A stretch of 64,000 nucleotides of DNA from Bolinopsis microptera. Taxonomy: Eukaryota > Ctenophora > Tentaculata > Lobata > Bolinopsidae. This document shows positions 12,677 to 25,250 of this stretch, one piece after another. The notes below the pieces were generated by a model. That model saw only the letters and a program-made list of their open reading frames with translations, did no database searches and had not been told where the DNA came from. A program made the position numbers and the translations under genes. The stretch lies in the NCBI RefSeq assembly GCF_026151205.1, contig NC_087075.1, positions 11,144,303-11,208,302 of the forward strand, written 5' to 3'. How positions within the stretch are numbered: position 1 is the first letter of the stretch; each line of letters starts with the position of its first letter.

Positions 12677-15137
12677 TCAAAAAGACCAAATTTTCAGTGA
12701 ATTTTCCTCGGTCTCAGAATCCTCAATATGAAAATGTCTCCTACCGGATGCTGTTGCCAGTAGTCCCCAATACGGATGAAAAGAAACACCATTAACCGTA
12801 TCAGTATGTGCCTCAAACCTCAACTCAGACATACCATCATCCTCTTGGTTGACCACCGATTGTTCACCCGACAAGTCGAATAAAAGCACAGTACCATCAT
12901 GGTTACCTGTTGCCAGCATTGACTCTGATTTGTTAATATCAAACTGAATCCGTTGGTTGGTCTGCACATCACGGTGGTATGTGTGGAGTACTGATCCGTT
13001 GTAACGAGTATCAAAACAGTATATCTCTCCTTCCATCCTACTACCACAGTAGAGTCTGTTACCTGTTAGATACACAGTTATGAATTAACTGTTTGTGATA
13101 TTTTATGAGTCAACAAGCACGCGAAGAAGTTAAATTATAAATCAATGTTATTGCTTTATTGAGAAAATTTCGCGAATAACTGATAACGAGTACATTTTAA
13201 CACAGGAACAAAAAATAGCGAATGGAACCAACTGTTACACATCAAAGATAAGGGTGATAAAGTAAGAAAATAAGATAAGAAAATAACGTACCGTCTTTAC
13301 TAAACTGGATCTGTGTAACACCGTGTTGTGGCCCGTAGAACGGCATCAGAACCCCCTTTATCTGTGAGGAGTAGAGTCCAACTGTACTGTTATAACATCC
13401 TGCTCCAAACAGCCCTGGATTGTTTTAATACCTTAATAACTTAATTATGTTTATTTCAGTGGGTTGTATAAAATGTTTCAAGCTCGTTTCTTGAGTCTTA
13501 CAGCAAAGAAAACTCGAGTAATTAACCACCATGATCTGATATTTATCAGATTATAATGAGCGAAGTAACAATACTTCACGTGGAATACTAGAGCCAAATT
13601 TGTAAAATCAGCGGTTTAAAACATAACAAAACTCTCACCATCAACAGTTGGATGAGCTGCAACAGTTGACACAATACTGTTATTGTTCTGATGTTGTAGA
13701 TCTCCCACAGGTATCACCGTGCAGTCCCGTCCAGGGCGGGTCGCGTCAAACACTCTCACGTGTTTACAATATCCGCCGAGTAGTTTGTCACGTGATAGGT
13801 AGCACACAGAGAAAGCTGATAACAGAACTTCTACCTGTAGATTGTAGATGGGGTGTTAGTGATCTATGGTAGCTGGAGGCTTAACATACCAGGTTGTGAT
13901 TAACAGATGGTATTAATTTAGCAAAATCAACTTTTGTAAAAGTATAAAATAATCTCTGAGTTTTAGCTGGTTGATTAATTGAACTCACATTATTAAAAGC
14001 AGTAAAAGAAGCAAGAGTAGCCCCAGTAAACGCGTTAACAAGCTGCACAGGGCTATCTTTACACGACACCGCAAAGTTACAGTTACCAGCAGACAAATGG
14101 TCGATCTCAGGGTTCCACTCCACATCATACGGAACATTAGCGGCGGAATGCTGCGCTGTAGGGTGTTGCTCCACTGTGGTGGTTATGTCGGGTATGTTAA
14201 ATATGCGAACTATTTTATCTCGTGAGCACGTGAGAAGAGCTAGACCATCGGGTGACCATTTACAGCCTTTCAGGTAGTTGTTGGGTGTGCTGGAGAAGAG
14301 TTTAGAGGTTGTTTTGGTGAGAGTGGGTTGGGTGAATTTGTGGGGGCAGGGCCGTTTGGTCGTGTGGAGAGACTCAGGGGTTGGGGCTTTTTTAACTTGT
14401 TGCAGTGTTTTTTCAGGAGTTGGAGCTTTATCCTTCTGATGTACTGTAAAATCATCAGGTAAAATCCTTTTTTTGAAAGAGGTAGTGTTCAGGACGCTTA
14501 AGCTGTTGGAACAATCCATTTCATTGGTATTATTTACTGAGTTTTCATCATTGTTTTTATTAGTCGCCAGTGTGCCTTTGCTGTCATCAGTTATCGAGCC
14601 TAAGAGAAATGATAGACTGTTTTGAAATCGCCTTGTTTTGGTTACGTCGCGGATACGACGTTTCTTAGCTGGAGCAGGTGCTCCTTTTGAAGGAGCGATG
14701 GCAGGAGCAGGTACTTCTTTTAAAGGAGAAGTGGCAGGAGCAGGTACTCCTTTTGAAGGAACTTCATCTACATGACTGAACGGTTGTTTTAAAGGAGACG
14801 CTGACTTCTCTCTTAAAGAGGACGATTCATTGCTTACACTGTTTGCTTGAGGTGAAGAAGTGTTTCCATCAGGAGCTAATATTGAACTCAAAGACCTAAT
14901 TATATAGGGGTTAACCCTAACTGAGCTGTTATCTATAACTTGTGAGGAGGTGTTATCTACAATAACTTGCGAGGGGGTGTTATCTACAATAACTTGCGAG
15001 GAGTCGTTGTTAGATACGACATGTGCAGGAATAGCTGGTCCTATAAAGGTGTCCTCAACTGCTGGGGGAGAGGTCTCCTGAGAAACATGGGATTTGAGGG
15101 AGAGATTTAGTTGGACCTCCTCTAGATCTACTGTCAT
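12677..15137 (-). CDS. WRAP53: WD40 protein WRAP53/TCAB1 (telomerase and Cajal body factor)
   Basis: WRAP53 binds the CAB box of scaRNAs and telomerase RNA and brings these RNPs to Cajal bodies. Four exons, 15137-13989, 13834-13639, 13414-13292 and 13062-12677, join in phase to 617 codons (human 548). The first ~290 residues are low-complexity, with PSQVIVDNT-type and PAPATSPLKE-type repeats and no domain I recognise. WD40 repeats follow: KGCKWSPDGLALLTCSRDKI, then VNAFTGATLASF, VRVFDATRPGRDC and TNQRIQFDINKSESMLATGN. The end keeps the family signature NGVSFHPYWGLLATASGRR. A CAG lies 4 nt before the ATG, within a short repeat of CCCCTGAATCCCCAGGA. WRAP53 shares strand and close spacing with SYMPK and LYRM7. 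Confidence 0.93.
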
Positions 15138-15628
15138 TTTCCTGGGGATTCAGGGGGTCATAATCCTGGGGATTCAGGGGTTTTATAGAATGTTAGGAAT
15201 TCTGAATTTTCCCTAACTTCGGGACAGAATAACAACAAATAACAGTATCAATTATTGAAACAGCTGTAATATATCAAAGTGCAAAGAACTAGTGAAATTA
15301 TCAGATGGAAAGTCTAGAAAATTCCATCTTTAATCATCTGAGTCACACAAAATGTTCGTCACTTACAAAAACGTTCACATAATTCAAACAAACTGAACAC
15401 TGTCCCAGCCCCAAATTTATTTAATTTCTGGAATGTTCTGCATCTTTCTAGCGAACATTCGAGAAAACTGAAGTGTTTATAAATATGATTGTATTAAACC
15501 ACATTCCATAGCTCATAACAAATTAACAGTTTTAGAAATTTCACCGATCAAGGAAATTCACCAGGGGATAACTTGAAAATCCCTACGTACAAAAAGCATC
15601 TCTCACATTTCTCCCTCGAAATTGTAAC
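15138..15628. other. WRAP53-LYRM7 spacer
   Basis: 491 bp, AT-rich, no gene seen. Next to WRAP53 it has a duplicated CCCCTGAATCCCCAG motif. Confidence 0.55.
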
Positions 15629-15916
15629 TCATTTTTGACCGTCAAAATGTCTGTCCTCGAAAGATACCCTAAAGTTTTCATCATCCACCTTTTCAAGAGG
15701 CACAATCCTGGTCCTAACCTCAAAAGCCATCTGATCAGCTCTTTTTATCAACTTCTCAATAATCTCTGGATCTGTTTCGTCTGCTTGAAGTTGGAATTCT
15801 GAGCGGACAGCATTGCGGTAGTCTGCAAATGTCAGGTAGTTGTCTTGAAACGCGATGAAGCCCGCACGGAGCAGTTTTCTGTAGGAACCAAGGACTTGTG
15901 CTCTGGTGCAAGCCAT
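15629..15916 (-). CDS. LYRM7: LYR-motif protein, LYRM7/MZM1-like complex III assembly factor
   Basis: LYRM7 is a mitochondrial matrix chaperone that stabilises the Rieske Fe-S protein before it enters complex III. The 95-codon single exon (human 104) starts MACTRAQVLGSYRKLLRAGF; the hydrophobic-Y-R-K-LLR stretch is the LYR-type motif. A Complex1_LYR helical layout follows, with DYRNAVRSEF and IEKLIKRADQMAFEVRTRIV as later helices; the mid-protein NAVRSEF and LIKRADQM patterns match LYRM7 better than other LYR proteins. A pyrimidine-rich CTCCTACCTCTAG lies 6 nt before the ATG. Another LYRM member is the main alternative. Confidence 0.78.
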   Translation of the reverse strand: MACTRAQVLGSYRKLLRAGFIAFQDNYLTFADYRNAVRSEFQLQADETDPEIIEKLIKRADQMAFEVRTRIVPLEKVDDENFRVSFEDRHFDGQK

Positions 15917-16837
15917 TGTGAGCTAGAGGTAGGAGGGGATTTTAATTAGTTTGTTTTTTAAATGGTAAAATTTAACATTCATTTAATCATTTTAATGTTA
16001 ATAATGCGTGAGTAGAACGATTATGGTTATCTTTAGTATACTTTGCCTGTCAATGAAATAGAATTGCTCTACTAAAATTTTAGTCATGACCAGTTAGCTT
16101 CAGCTTAATAATGTGGCAAGGCCCTTAAATAATTAATGAATTGATAGTTTTTTGCGTGACAGTTCAATTGGTTTGATTAATAATTTGGATGATATATTTT
16201 GATCGATGTATTAGTGATCAATCAAGCAATTAATCAATCCTAAATGAAATGAAGTTAGAACGAAGAGGAAGAATACATCCAACTTGAATTGTAACAACAA
16301 CTGTAACAACAACTGAATATGTACAAATACTAATAAAGTAAATATTAACGTACACCAACTCATTTAGAGGACATCTTTTATATTTCGAATCAATCAATCT
16401 TTTATGACAATCGGCTTTTTATAACATCTTGGATTAAAGCACAATGGACTCATTCTAATGTATTCTAATTTAAAGAAGGGTAAAATCCACCTTCTTTAGT
16501 CTATTTTATGATTTCTTATCATGTATTAGAATTCTCAAGAAAAAACCTTGCTCATGAACGATCAAATAAAGGGAATTAAATTTATCGGAGAGTCGAGCAT
16601 TTCCCTACAACAACATGTCGATATACAGTAACACATTATTTTAATATTTGTATAATCATAAAGGGAAATATGTGTGGAAGTTTACTAATTAATTACTAAT
16701 CAATTACTAATCAATTATTAATTAATTACTAATTAATTAGTGGTCCCTAATACAAATAGTCGTACAAATAGCCAGCCAGGGCCTGAGTGTCCTCCAGTAC
16801 TACGTCAAATAAACCCACCAAACTTTATAAAAAGTCT
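15917..16837. other. LYRM7-PSMD7 spacer
   Basis: About 0.9 kb of AT-rich DNA. It contains a run of TAATTAATTAC-like repeats near 16690-16740. No gene seen. Confidence 0.55.
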
Positions 16838-19521
16838 TTAGGATTTGACCTCTTTCTTATTGGAATCCTCTTTCGTGTCCTTTTCTTTTTCTTCCTTATC
16901 TTCTTTCTCCACTTCAATCTGTAATAGAATGTTAATGCTGTTCATACAAGTTACAACAAGTCTTCATGTCATGTAGCCTGGGTTTGGACAGGCTATAATA
17001 TAGGCTATAATATGTCATTACCATATATAGACAACAGACAACAAATTCCAAGAGGTGAGCAAATTCTCCCTCATATTTAGACTTAAACAGTTATAAAATC
17101 ATCGATAGATAGATACGAATACTCATGTGGGAAAGTGAACCAGTTCTTTTGTTCTGACACGTCATGACAGAGATACTGGGTTCTGATTGGTCAATACTGA
17201 AAGCTGATTGGATAATCACAGTGACGTCCCAAAAAACACATTAAATTAGTAAACCCTGATTTACCATATTCTGTACCTTCTTGCTGCCCTCCTTCTCAGC
17301 AGCTCTATTTGTAGTTTTGTTGTTAATAAGAGAGTGCAGTGCTATTACTGCTCGGATTATTGAGGCTGTGTACATCACCTGGGGTGTTTCGGGTATTATT
17401 ACCATGATAAACCAACATAATCGTTACTGTTTTGAGCTGTGTTATATCTTTATATTATGTTTGTTACGTTCTCAAGTAATCAACAAATCATGAGGTCTGA
17501 TCGTCATCTTCTTACAGCGTTCGATGTCTGTGTGAAGGTAAATTGGTGATATCCTCTGGATCAGGCAGATATAAAAATAATCAACAAATCGTCTTTATAA
17601 ATTTATTAGATATGATTTGTATTTTGTTTCAATTGTCTTAATTCTAATTACCAAGTTCTGATCGTTTGTCTTGACAGTGAACGCCTTCATGAGATCCGGA
17701 ACATTAAGGTTAGGGAGGAGGTTAAACACGTCCTGTAGCTGGTAGATAATAGGGTGGTTGACGGGCAGTTTACCGTCTGATACTTGAGTAAGATAAACGG
17801 AGATGTCTTGTAGTTTACTGTGCAGGGACTTCAGTGCTACTACCTGGGAGGGAGGGAGGGTTAGAGTGGGAAAAAGTGAGAGATAGAGGGGGAAGTTGGA
17901 GATAGTGGGTTCTGATAAATGATAATCATGCTCATTTTGATCCACTGTAATGTAATAAAAACAGAAAGCAGTACTGTAATAAAAACAGAAAGCAGTCCTA
18001 TATTTAGTAAAATAACTAGTCATGGATACCTGAGTGGTGAGATGCTGGGAGAGAGTACCGACGGTGGTATCCTTGATATCCCTCAACAAGTGCTCCACTC
18101 CCACCTCCTCTGCTTCCTCTGCTCCTATCTCACTCTTTACGTGATCAAAGGTACGGGTTGTGGGTGTCCCGTCATCGTGTACCTGTGTTGTGCAGTGTAA
18201 CAGTGTGTTACAGTGTAACGAGTGTAACAGTGTTACAGCGTGACAGTGTAACAGCGTGACAGTGTAACAGTGTGTTACAGTGTAACAGTGTTACAGCGTG
18301 ACAGTGTAACAGTGTTACAGCGTGACAGTATAACAGCGTGACAGTGTAACAGTGTGATAGTGTAACAGCGTGACAGTGTGATAGTGTAACAGTGTGTTAC
18401 AGTGTTACAGTATTACAGTGTGTAACAGTGTGTTACAGTGTGTAAGTGATAGGGAGTAAATGGGATGGAGTAGAACAGAAGAGCACCGCAAGTGAGATAA
18501 CATAACATTAACAAGATTATTAATTTTAATAATAGGAAATAATTGAAACAAAAAATCTTTTTTTGAAAATGTTCGCAACTTTAATTATTTAGACTAACTA
18601 AATATTTAGACTCTCACCTCTTCTACAGCAATGTAAGCATCAGTAGGCAGGCCCAGATCTTTAGGTTTAGCATCAATAATAACCAGGACACTGTCAGCGC
18701 AGTATTTCTTGATAATCTCGTTTATCTTTATGTCGTTAGGGTGCAGCTTGGGTCCGGTGTGGTACCTGAGACAGGAGGAATTTGATGAACATTCCTCCAA
18801 CTGGATTTGTTACATGAATACAAAGTGATCACTGGAATTAATTTAGGGAATAGACCCTCGCTCAAATTTGCGAAGGTTCTACGATGAAGTCGTTGAAAAG
18901 TCAGATAAAACGACGATCCACAATACTACTTCATAGGATACTCAGCTAAAATACAATAAACATACCATCCCACAATCTTCTCCTTAGCATTGACTTTCTT
19001 GAACATAGCGTACATTGACTCCAGGTAGTCGTGGTCCAGGAAGTACACATCCGGATCTCTTTCGTCCTCGTCGAAAGGAACTGCAAAACTGTTTGACACG
19101 TCCAGAACACCTGGAATGGGTGGAATTTATATTTCTAGACATTGGGTCGGTATCAGATGAGAATGAATGTAATGACTAGTTTTCAAAGTTGCTCCATAGA
19201 AAACAAGGGAAAAAACAAAAAATGATAACAACAAAACATCGGAATGAGACAACGGAATTTGCAATCGAAAGTTATAATAAAACTTTAAAAAGCATTCGAA
19301 AATTCAATAAACCAGCGTTTCCGGTGTCTTAGACTTGCTACTTAAATAGTTATAGTAGTTAGTACACGTTCCTTACCTTTGTGACGAGACCCCAGCAGAA
19401 TACCAACAACACGTTTCTGACTGCTGACCTTGTCAATTCTGTTGTAATGATCCACCACACTGAGCAAGACTAAGGGGTGAACCACCACGGTCTCTATTGG
19501 CATCGGCGCTGGTGTTGTCAT
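16838..19521 (-). CDS. PSMD7: 26S proteasome lid subunit Rpn8 (PSMD7)
   Basis: PSMD7 is the MPN-domain partner of the deubiquitinase Rpn11 in the 19S lid. Seven exons, 19521-19377, 19110-18966, 18765-18618, 18182-18030, 17843-17652, 17378-17277 and 16918-16838, join in phase to 321 codons (human 324). The MPN domain (about residues 8-145) shows [34 protein letters not shown] and [19 protein letters not shown]; like other Rpn8 proteins it lacks the JAMM zinc site. The C-terminal helical part has [18 protein letters not shown] and [13 protein letters not shown], ending in the usual lysine/glutamate-rich tail. TAG lies 7 nt before the ATG. The intron before the fourth exon is largely a TGTAACAGTGT tandem repeat. 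Confidence 0.97.
18183..18460. repeat. Minisatellite filling the end of a PSMD7 intron
   Basis: About 25 copies of variants of ACAGTGTAACAGTG and ACAGCGTGACAGTGTA. It starts immediately at the 3' splice site of the exon at 18182, so the acceptor itself (CAACACAG) looks like part of the repeat. In gene sense the units give repeated CTGTAAC and CTGTCAC words. Confidence 0.9.
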
Positions 19522-20060
19522 TATCGAGCTACTGTGTGGTAATAATTAGTTAGTGGTTATTTAATTGAATTATAATGATAATAATAATATTTTTACTCTG
19601 TATATAATATAAGAGTTTAGTGTGCGTACATAACTTAATACTGTTTATATAACTTTATTATAACAATATCTGCTTATTTGAGAGTTCAATAGAGCTTTTG
19701 TTCGAGCAAGGGCAGTAAGGTCCAATTTATGATGTAGCTCTTTTAAAGAGATCAATAAAATAAAGTTCAGGATGTCGAGTATTTCAGCTTAATCAAATGT
19801 AAGGAAATACGTTCAATCATTTATATCATTTATTAGAGTTTTTTGACATTGACTTTCTTCGTCAATAATAGAATACTGTTCAAATAATTTAAGTTTTGAG
19901 AGCTTCATCTAAATCTGAATATTAATGAGAGCAAGTATCATTTCCGTGCAAACTTAAGTTTGCGATAAAAAGTTAAAAACAGAAAGCTCTTATAAATAAA
20001 ACAATCAGCCGATCCAAGCAGATAAAAACACTTCTTCAATAATTCCTTGAACAACAGTTC
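19522..20060. other. PSMD7-POLR2L spacer
   Basis: About 540 bp between the POLR2L stop codon and the PSMD7 start, same strand. No gene seen. Confidence 0.55.
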
Positions 20061-20565
20061 TCATTTCTCGAGGGGAGCGTAGTTAAGGAGCTTATCAATA
20101 AGGTTAACATGTGACAGTAACATTCTCCTGCAACAATACCTCCGGAGTCCTAGTGTGTCCATTACGTCACTGTGGTAGTGGTGTTAAATTCAGGTGGAAT
20201 TAAAAAGGGGTTCGATCAGAAGTCTTCTTTAAAGTACAGTTATACTCCGATTTACCGCGGAGTTTGGGAGAAAGGAAAAAGCCACGGTAAATTGGGGTTT
20301 GCGTTAAATCGGAGTTTTGATTGTTTAAATTGTGTTAATAAGCCCTATTTGGGGAGAGGAAATGGCCGCGGTAAATTAAATCGGGGTTTGCAGTAAATCG
20401 GGGTTTTACTGTATCAAGAAAATGACACAGTTCTGTAAAATAAAAGAATAAATGTATTCTAAATACTTACGCTTCAGGGTAATCAGCTTGAAGGAGGGCC
20501 AGGTAAGTTTCGTATTTATTACCCACAACCTTGCCGCACGTGAAACAACGCACCGGGATTATCAT
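20061..20565 (-). CDS. POLR2L: RNA polymerase I/II/III shared subunit Rpb10 (POLR2L)
   Basis: Rpb10 is a small zinc-binding subunit common to the three nuclear RNA polymerases. Two exons (20565-20471 and 20169-20061) join to exactly 67 codons, the same length as human. The protein starts [19 protein letters not shown], giving the CxxC pair at residues 7 and 10; the second pair is in [11 protein letters not shown], and it ends LLNYAPLEK. The intron (20170-20470) contains no other gene; an open frame on the opposite strand is a shadow. AATTATAATAG lies 4 nt before the ATG. Confidence 0.98.
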
Positions 20566-21306
20566 TATCCTATTATAATTAGTCGAATTAGCACGAGGAT
20601 TAATATTATTATCCTAATATAATTAGTAATAATACTGCCTCCGATATTATTTAATTATCATTAAATTTTAAGGTTTAAATTTGCAGATGTCAGCTCAAAC
20701 CTTAATAATCATCGAAAGTTGTAACATGAAAAAAAGTACTACACAGGTTGAAATGAAATAATAATTTGCTGATTAGCGACAATCAATTACAACAATTTTA
20801 TTAAAAAAATGTATGTGTTTCATAAAAATTAAAATAGGCGAAAACTGAAATCTTGCCAAATTAAACAAAAAATCAACATGTTTAAAAGTAAAATAAGTAA
20901 ATAATTTAAATTGTGCAAAATTTAATCAAAAATCGTAATGCTATTATCAAAAAGAGAAATCATATAAAACCAAAACCAAGACAAAAAGATTAAATTATTC
21001 ATAAAAAAATAGGCTGGTTTGCTATAATCCAATCAGTTGTCTAATCAATTTAATTTAATAATCACAATCAATTTAATTTAATAATAATAATAAATTGAAG
21101 TTTCAAAACACCACTATTAAGATAAACTTATACTCAGCAGTGTTTAATCTAATCATCCCAGAAACTATCATGATAAAAGTGAGGACTGCTATTGTATACT
21201 TGAAAATATATCGTTCATACTAAAATCAGAGAGTGAAGCTTAAAATTAAACTAACGCTAAAATCTAAATATAGGCCAAAATTAGTCATTGATAATTTTTT
21301 TCAAGT
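20566..21306. other. AT-rich intergenic DNA
   Basis: About 740 bp, very AT-rich, with TAATAATAATAA-type simple sequence near 21055-21090. No gene seen. Confidence 0.6.
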
Positions 21307-21600
21307 TCATGCTGAGATAATTTGAATAAGAAAGTTTTCAGAAATGCCAAAAAAAAATACTAAAAAGGATTCCAGGGATTCAGCTGATGTGATCGTAGTA
21401 GGCAGACGGTTGTATATCTTTGGAGCCACCTCTGAGAAGCTTCGCTCACCAAACTTAGAGTTAAACGATGGAACCATAAGTTTGAATGTGTGACCATGAT
21501 GAGTGTACCGAAACACGTCTTGAATATACGTTGGAGCGAACACTAATAATGACTTGTGACAGCAGTAATGTTTTGACAAATTGTAAGAAAATAAAATAAA
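21307..21600 (-). pseudogene. LINE reverse-transcriptase tail fragment
   Basis: The translated piece reads FGERSFSEVAPKIYNRLPTT preceded by THHGHTFKLMVPSFNSKFG, the C-terminal layout of many LINE ORF2 proteins (a GxRSFS..AP..WNxLP block). No catalytic domain is present. It sits just 3' of the first BTB gene. Confidence 0.6.
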
Positions 21601-21714
21601 TTTTTAAAAAATCTTTTTGTGAATAATACGACCAATGTCTTCCAATGTTACAATCCATCTTTAGCAAGGTCTAGATTAACAGGTACATTGTATCATGCTC
21701 TTGACACCCTTACT

Positions 21715-23584
21715 CTAATCGTCTACCCACTTCCGTCCTGGGGGCACCTGAGGTCCTTCGTAGGAATTCAAACGAATAATCGTCATTTCAGTTTCATCCG
21801 TTTCATCAACAGATGACAACTTCATTGCAGCTATAGGATCGGTGTAGAAAGGAATGTGTTTGCCACCTTTAAAAGTTCCGTAGACAACATGTCCTGAAGA
21901 TGGTCTACCTGGATTAGCCTTTGGATCACAGTGTACAAATACTCCGTCTTTATCAACTACAATTTGGGAGATACATTTTTTTCTGTTATGGTTACCACAT
22001 TCAAAGCGGATACACATGGTAGGATTCCAATAATAGGTATTAGGCGTTGAGTTAAGCCTATAATATTTTATGTCAAGCCTTTCCTTGCTGTCGTAAGGGT
22101 GACATGTATCGGATGCCGTACCTTTTTCGATTTTCAAAGTAACCTCATAGCCAAGTTCATTAATGACCGCTGAAGCATGTTGGAGATACGATGAAGGTAA
22201 TACGGTGGGGTTGACGGCATTGCACAGACGTTTGACAACCATGAGCTGCGGCCTTTTCAAGGAAACCCAAGACATGATGATCTCAAGAAAAAAAAAGTTA
22301 TCAATTTCTGCTGTCAGCGGTAGTTTGCAGAGACCGAACATTTGGTCAACGCTGTAATTTTGCCAACTTTTCAACATCTCTCCGTGGCCGTTGCTGGTAA
22401 TGCAAATGGCAGAGGTTGTTAAAATCAGAGCTCCCAATGAAATTTCTTTGAGCAAAGACTTTTTGAGATTGTGCAGCACCTTCAAGCTCCTCACGGACAA
22501 GTTCAGCTTCTTGAACTCTTCAAAAAACGTTGTTATCTCAGGTTCAGGACATAGTGCAGCAGCCTCTACAAAATCCTCGTTTAGGAGCAGTGATTCCAGG
22601 ACCGACTCAGCGTTGGAATCTATAACTAAACCAGAAGAGACAGAAAGCAACTTCTTAACAAAGATTTTGTTAACAAACATAGCAAAAACTTCGTCAGGCT
22701 CAAAATGACGAACAAACTCAACAACTTCCTCAAAGCTCATCATATCAACAAAATCCTCACAAGGCCACAGGAGGTCTCTGCCTAAATCACCTTCTGCATA
22801 AAAGGACGCAACCTTTATAGCCCCCAGACAAACCTTCACACACTGAACAACATTGGAAATATCAACAACAGAACTAACAAAAAACAATACACCTGCTCCA
22901 CAACACCCTCAACCTTGAACTGACAAGCGAACTTAACAAACTCCAAACAGTTCTCCACCCTCAAGTCCACGCACCCCCCATGTAGCAGAACCAGCAGCTC
23001 TCTGACATACTGATAATCCAGCAGGAACACCTCATTGTCCTGTCTGATCTGTTCTCTTAGTACCTGAGGGATAGTTTTACCTTTCAACAATCAAACTAGA
23101 TAATTCATTGCATTTATACTGATAAGACCAATGTGGTAAAAAGTGGTAAAAAAAGTGGTAATTGTGGATATTGCTGAGGTCAGAAATTTTGCGAACTCTT
23201 TGAGATGATTCTTGGGACCTGTCCCGACCGTTTCCCGTTGAAATCGCTTTGTTGCGAATTATGTCCGACAAAAATACGTATTTGACTGTACTATGAGATC
23301 AAACTAAATAATTTACAGGCTGCTGCAAGGGTCATCATCCCGTTGCAAGACGTCATCATCCTCAGTGACATTAGCCTCAATATTGTTATATAGTTGAAAT
23401 AATTAAAAGTAATTAGAATTAATTAATTAATTGAGGTAATTAAAAGTACCTGACTGTGCTGAGATAGTATAACTGCACTAAACTCTATTATTTCCGTGTT
23501 TGTCACTAGTTTCACGGTGTGGGGCGGCTGGTTGTCTAGGTAACATGTGAAGTCTGTGTTGAATGAAGGTAGTTTAACTGACAT
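21715..23584 (-). pseudogene. BTB-domain protein copy 1, frameshifted
   Basis: First of two tandem paralogues (the other is 26103-27728). Exon 1 (23584 to about 23450) encodes MSVKLPSFNTDFTCYLDNQP. The second part begins near 23080 (KTIPQVLREQIRQDNEVFLL, then VRELLVLLHGGC), a BTB/POZ-like fold followed by a BACK-like helical segment. Relative to copy 2 there are two extra bases at about 22876-22886, inside a T-rich run (VYCF|SSVV), so the frame shifts; downstream the second frame stays open to 21715 (ending GRKWVDD). It is a pseudogene, or a homopolymer sequencing error in a live gene. The exact splice phase is unresolved: the clear CAG|GT donor and AG acceptor do not give the right phase, whereas a donor 3 bases earlier plus other choices might. 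CTTACAG lies 5 nt before the ATG. Confidence 0.65.
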
Positions 23585-23589
23585 TGTAG

Positions 23590-24111
23590 CTGTAAGGTAG
23601 GTGTGGTTAACACAATTCCAGTCGCAAGCCTGGGACCACTACTAGCATAGTCACAACATCTACAAAGCTGCCATATCAGTCTGACTGACAATTTTCTCGA
23701 CTGACTGACAATGTTTCTTCTTTTTCCCCATTTAGAATACAAAGATTAGTACATTTTAGCTTATGATTAATATTATATTTTTACCTATAGTTTACCTAGA
23801 TTGTGACCTACCGGATGTGACCTATGTTGAGTTTCGTCAAGACTTGACGGGGCCATCACATCTTCTGACCACCCCATAGCGAAGTAGAGTCTCGCTCGTT
23901 GCGCCAGCACAGCAGAGAGTTCGTATTTGGAGGAGTATATCCCCTGATCATAGGTGCAGATTTCGTTTTGAGGTGAACTTTTAAGTTCCCGAGAAATCTT
24001 CTTAAGTTTGCTTTTTTTTCTCCTCGGGCACATTCGTAACCTACGGGCCAGGTAAACCTGAACTACATATTTACAAATCATCTGAAAAGCCCTAAACCTA
24101 TATTTTGCTCA
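23590..24111. other. No recognised gene upstream of BTB copy 1
   Basis: An open frame at 23785-24081 (minus) encodes an unrecognised 98-aa peptide with a basic stretch; I see no homology, no splice partners and no gene-start signal, so I leave it unassigned. Confidence 0.4.
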
Positions 24112-24260
24112 GGCACGTAGCCAGGATTTTTCTTTTGGGGGGGCTGTCGGCGAGCGAAGCTGCAAGCTGTGGCAGGGGTCTTGGGGCGGACCCCATTGGC
24201 GGGGGCTATGGGGGCACAGCCCCCCGGAAAAATTTTGCGAAATAGGGTGTTTTAGGCTAA
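24112..24260 (+). mobile_element. hAT-like terminal fragment
   Basis: Starts CAGGCACGTAGCCAGGATTT, a terminus resembling the CAGTGGCGTAGCCAGG ends of many invertebrate non-autonomous hAT elements, followed by G-rich sequence with a strong GGGGGC/GCCCCC hairpin near 24195-24225. I could not find the matching right end. Confidence 0.45.
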
Positions 24261-24483
24261 ATTGAAAGTTTAATGAATTTACAAAAATGTATGGTTTGGC
24301 ATAATCATTGCCTACAATCCTGACCTGAGTAATTTCCCCCTTTGAGACTTTATTTTGGGTTGAAAATTGAGTTTATCGAGAGGAAGTGAAAAATCTCTGG
24401 TTCAAATTTGGATTTGAAGCCATGTTTAATTTTTTCTGTTGAGGTCAATTTTTTGCGCAGAAAGCGCTCGATTTTAGGGGAAA

Positions 24484-25250
24484 CAATTTTAGTTTGCTTT
24501 TAATTTTTAAGGTCCTGTCGGCACCTGAAATGGACGAAATCTGCAGGGGTGCTCCTGATCGGCGGCTTGTCAGGGAGAGACAACATGAACTTTGTGAGCT
24601 TATCTTTGAAGTGCTCTAGATCTTGAATGACATTCAGATGGTAGGGGATTGCATTCCACAATTTAGGTCCCTGAACTGCAAATGAGTTGTCAAACAAGGT
24701 GAGGTTTGCTGTTGAACTGGTTCTACGTTTTGATGGAATTACTGCAAGTTTTCCAAGCCTTGGGCGTGAAACAAATAGAACATTCAGATCATTGCTGGTC
24801 TTTCCGTGGAGGATTTTCCACATATGGAGAATGATGAATCGCTCCCGCCTTCGTTGAAGAGACATCAGAGATAGATAGACCAGGCGATCCCAGTAGTGGA
24901 GATCGCGCACTCCTGATATTCTGGCGGTGAATGCTTTCTGTACACTCTCCAGTTCTTGGATATCGCTGATTTTTGAGGGATGCCATAATAAATGGACAGC
25001 AATATTCAATCAGACTTCGAACCATTGATTTGTATAGCGTCAGCATGATGGAGTGAGATCGTGTGTGAAATACACTGAGAACCCATGATGCTTTTTGGCG
25101 AGCTTTATCTGCAATGACTCGTATGTGAGGGGACCAAGAGAGATCACTTGACACTATGACGCCTAAATCTCTGAGCTGATGTATTGGCTCAAGTGTATGG
25201 TCTTTGGAAACTGTGTATTGATAATGTTCAACCACAAATGGAAGCTCAGA
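24484..25250 (-). pseudogene. LINE reverse-transcriptase remnant with frameshift
   Basis: Two overlapping frames carry the thumb and C-terminal part of a LINE ORF2: LRDLGVIVSSDLSWSPHI and SMVRSLIEYCCPF in one, then LESVQKAFTARISGVRDLHY and FAVQGPKLWNAIPYHL in the other. The frame changes near 24960-25000. The RT catalytic motif (YADD) is missing. It differs from the two LINE families at 44-47 kb and 57-59 kb. Confidence 0.75.

Noticed and set aside
13648-13872. Plus-strand open frame opposite a WRAP53 exon
   Set aside because: Shadow of a conserved WD40 exon on the minus strand.
20172-20396. 74-codon plus-strand open frame
   Set aside because: It lies inside the POLR2L intron on the opposite strand, shows no recognisable motif, and contains GTAAATCGGGGTTT-type repeats.
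23785-24081. 98-codon minus-strand open frame upstream of BTB copy 1
   Set aside because: No similarity, no splice partners and no gene-start signal; composition not clearly coding.
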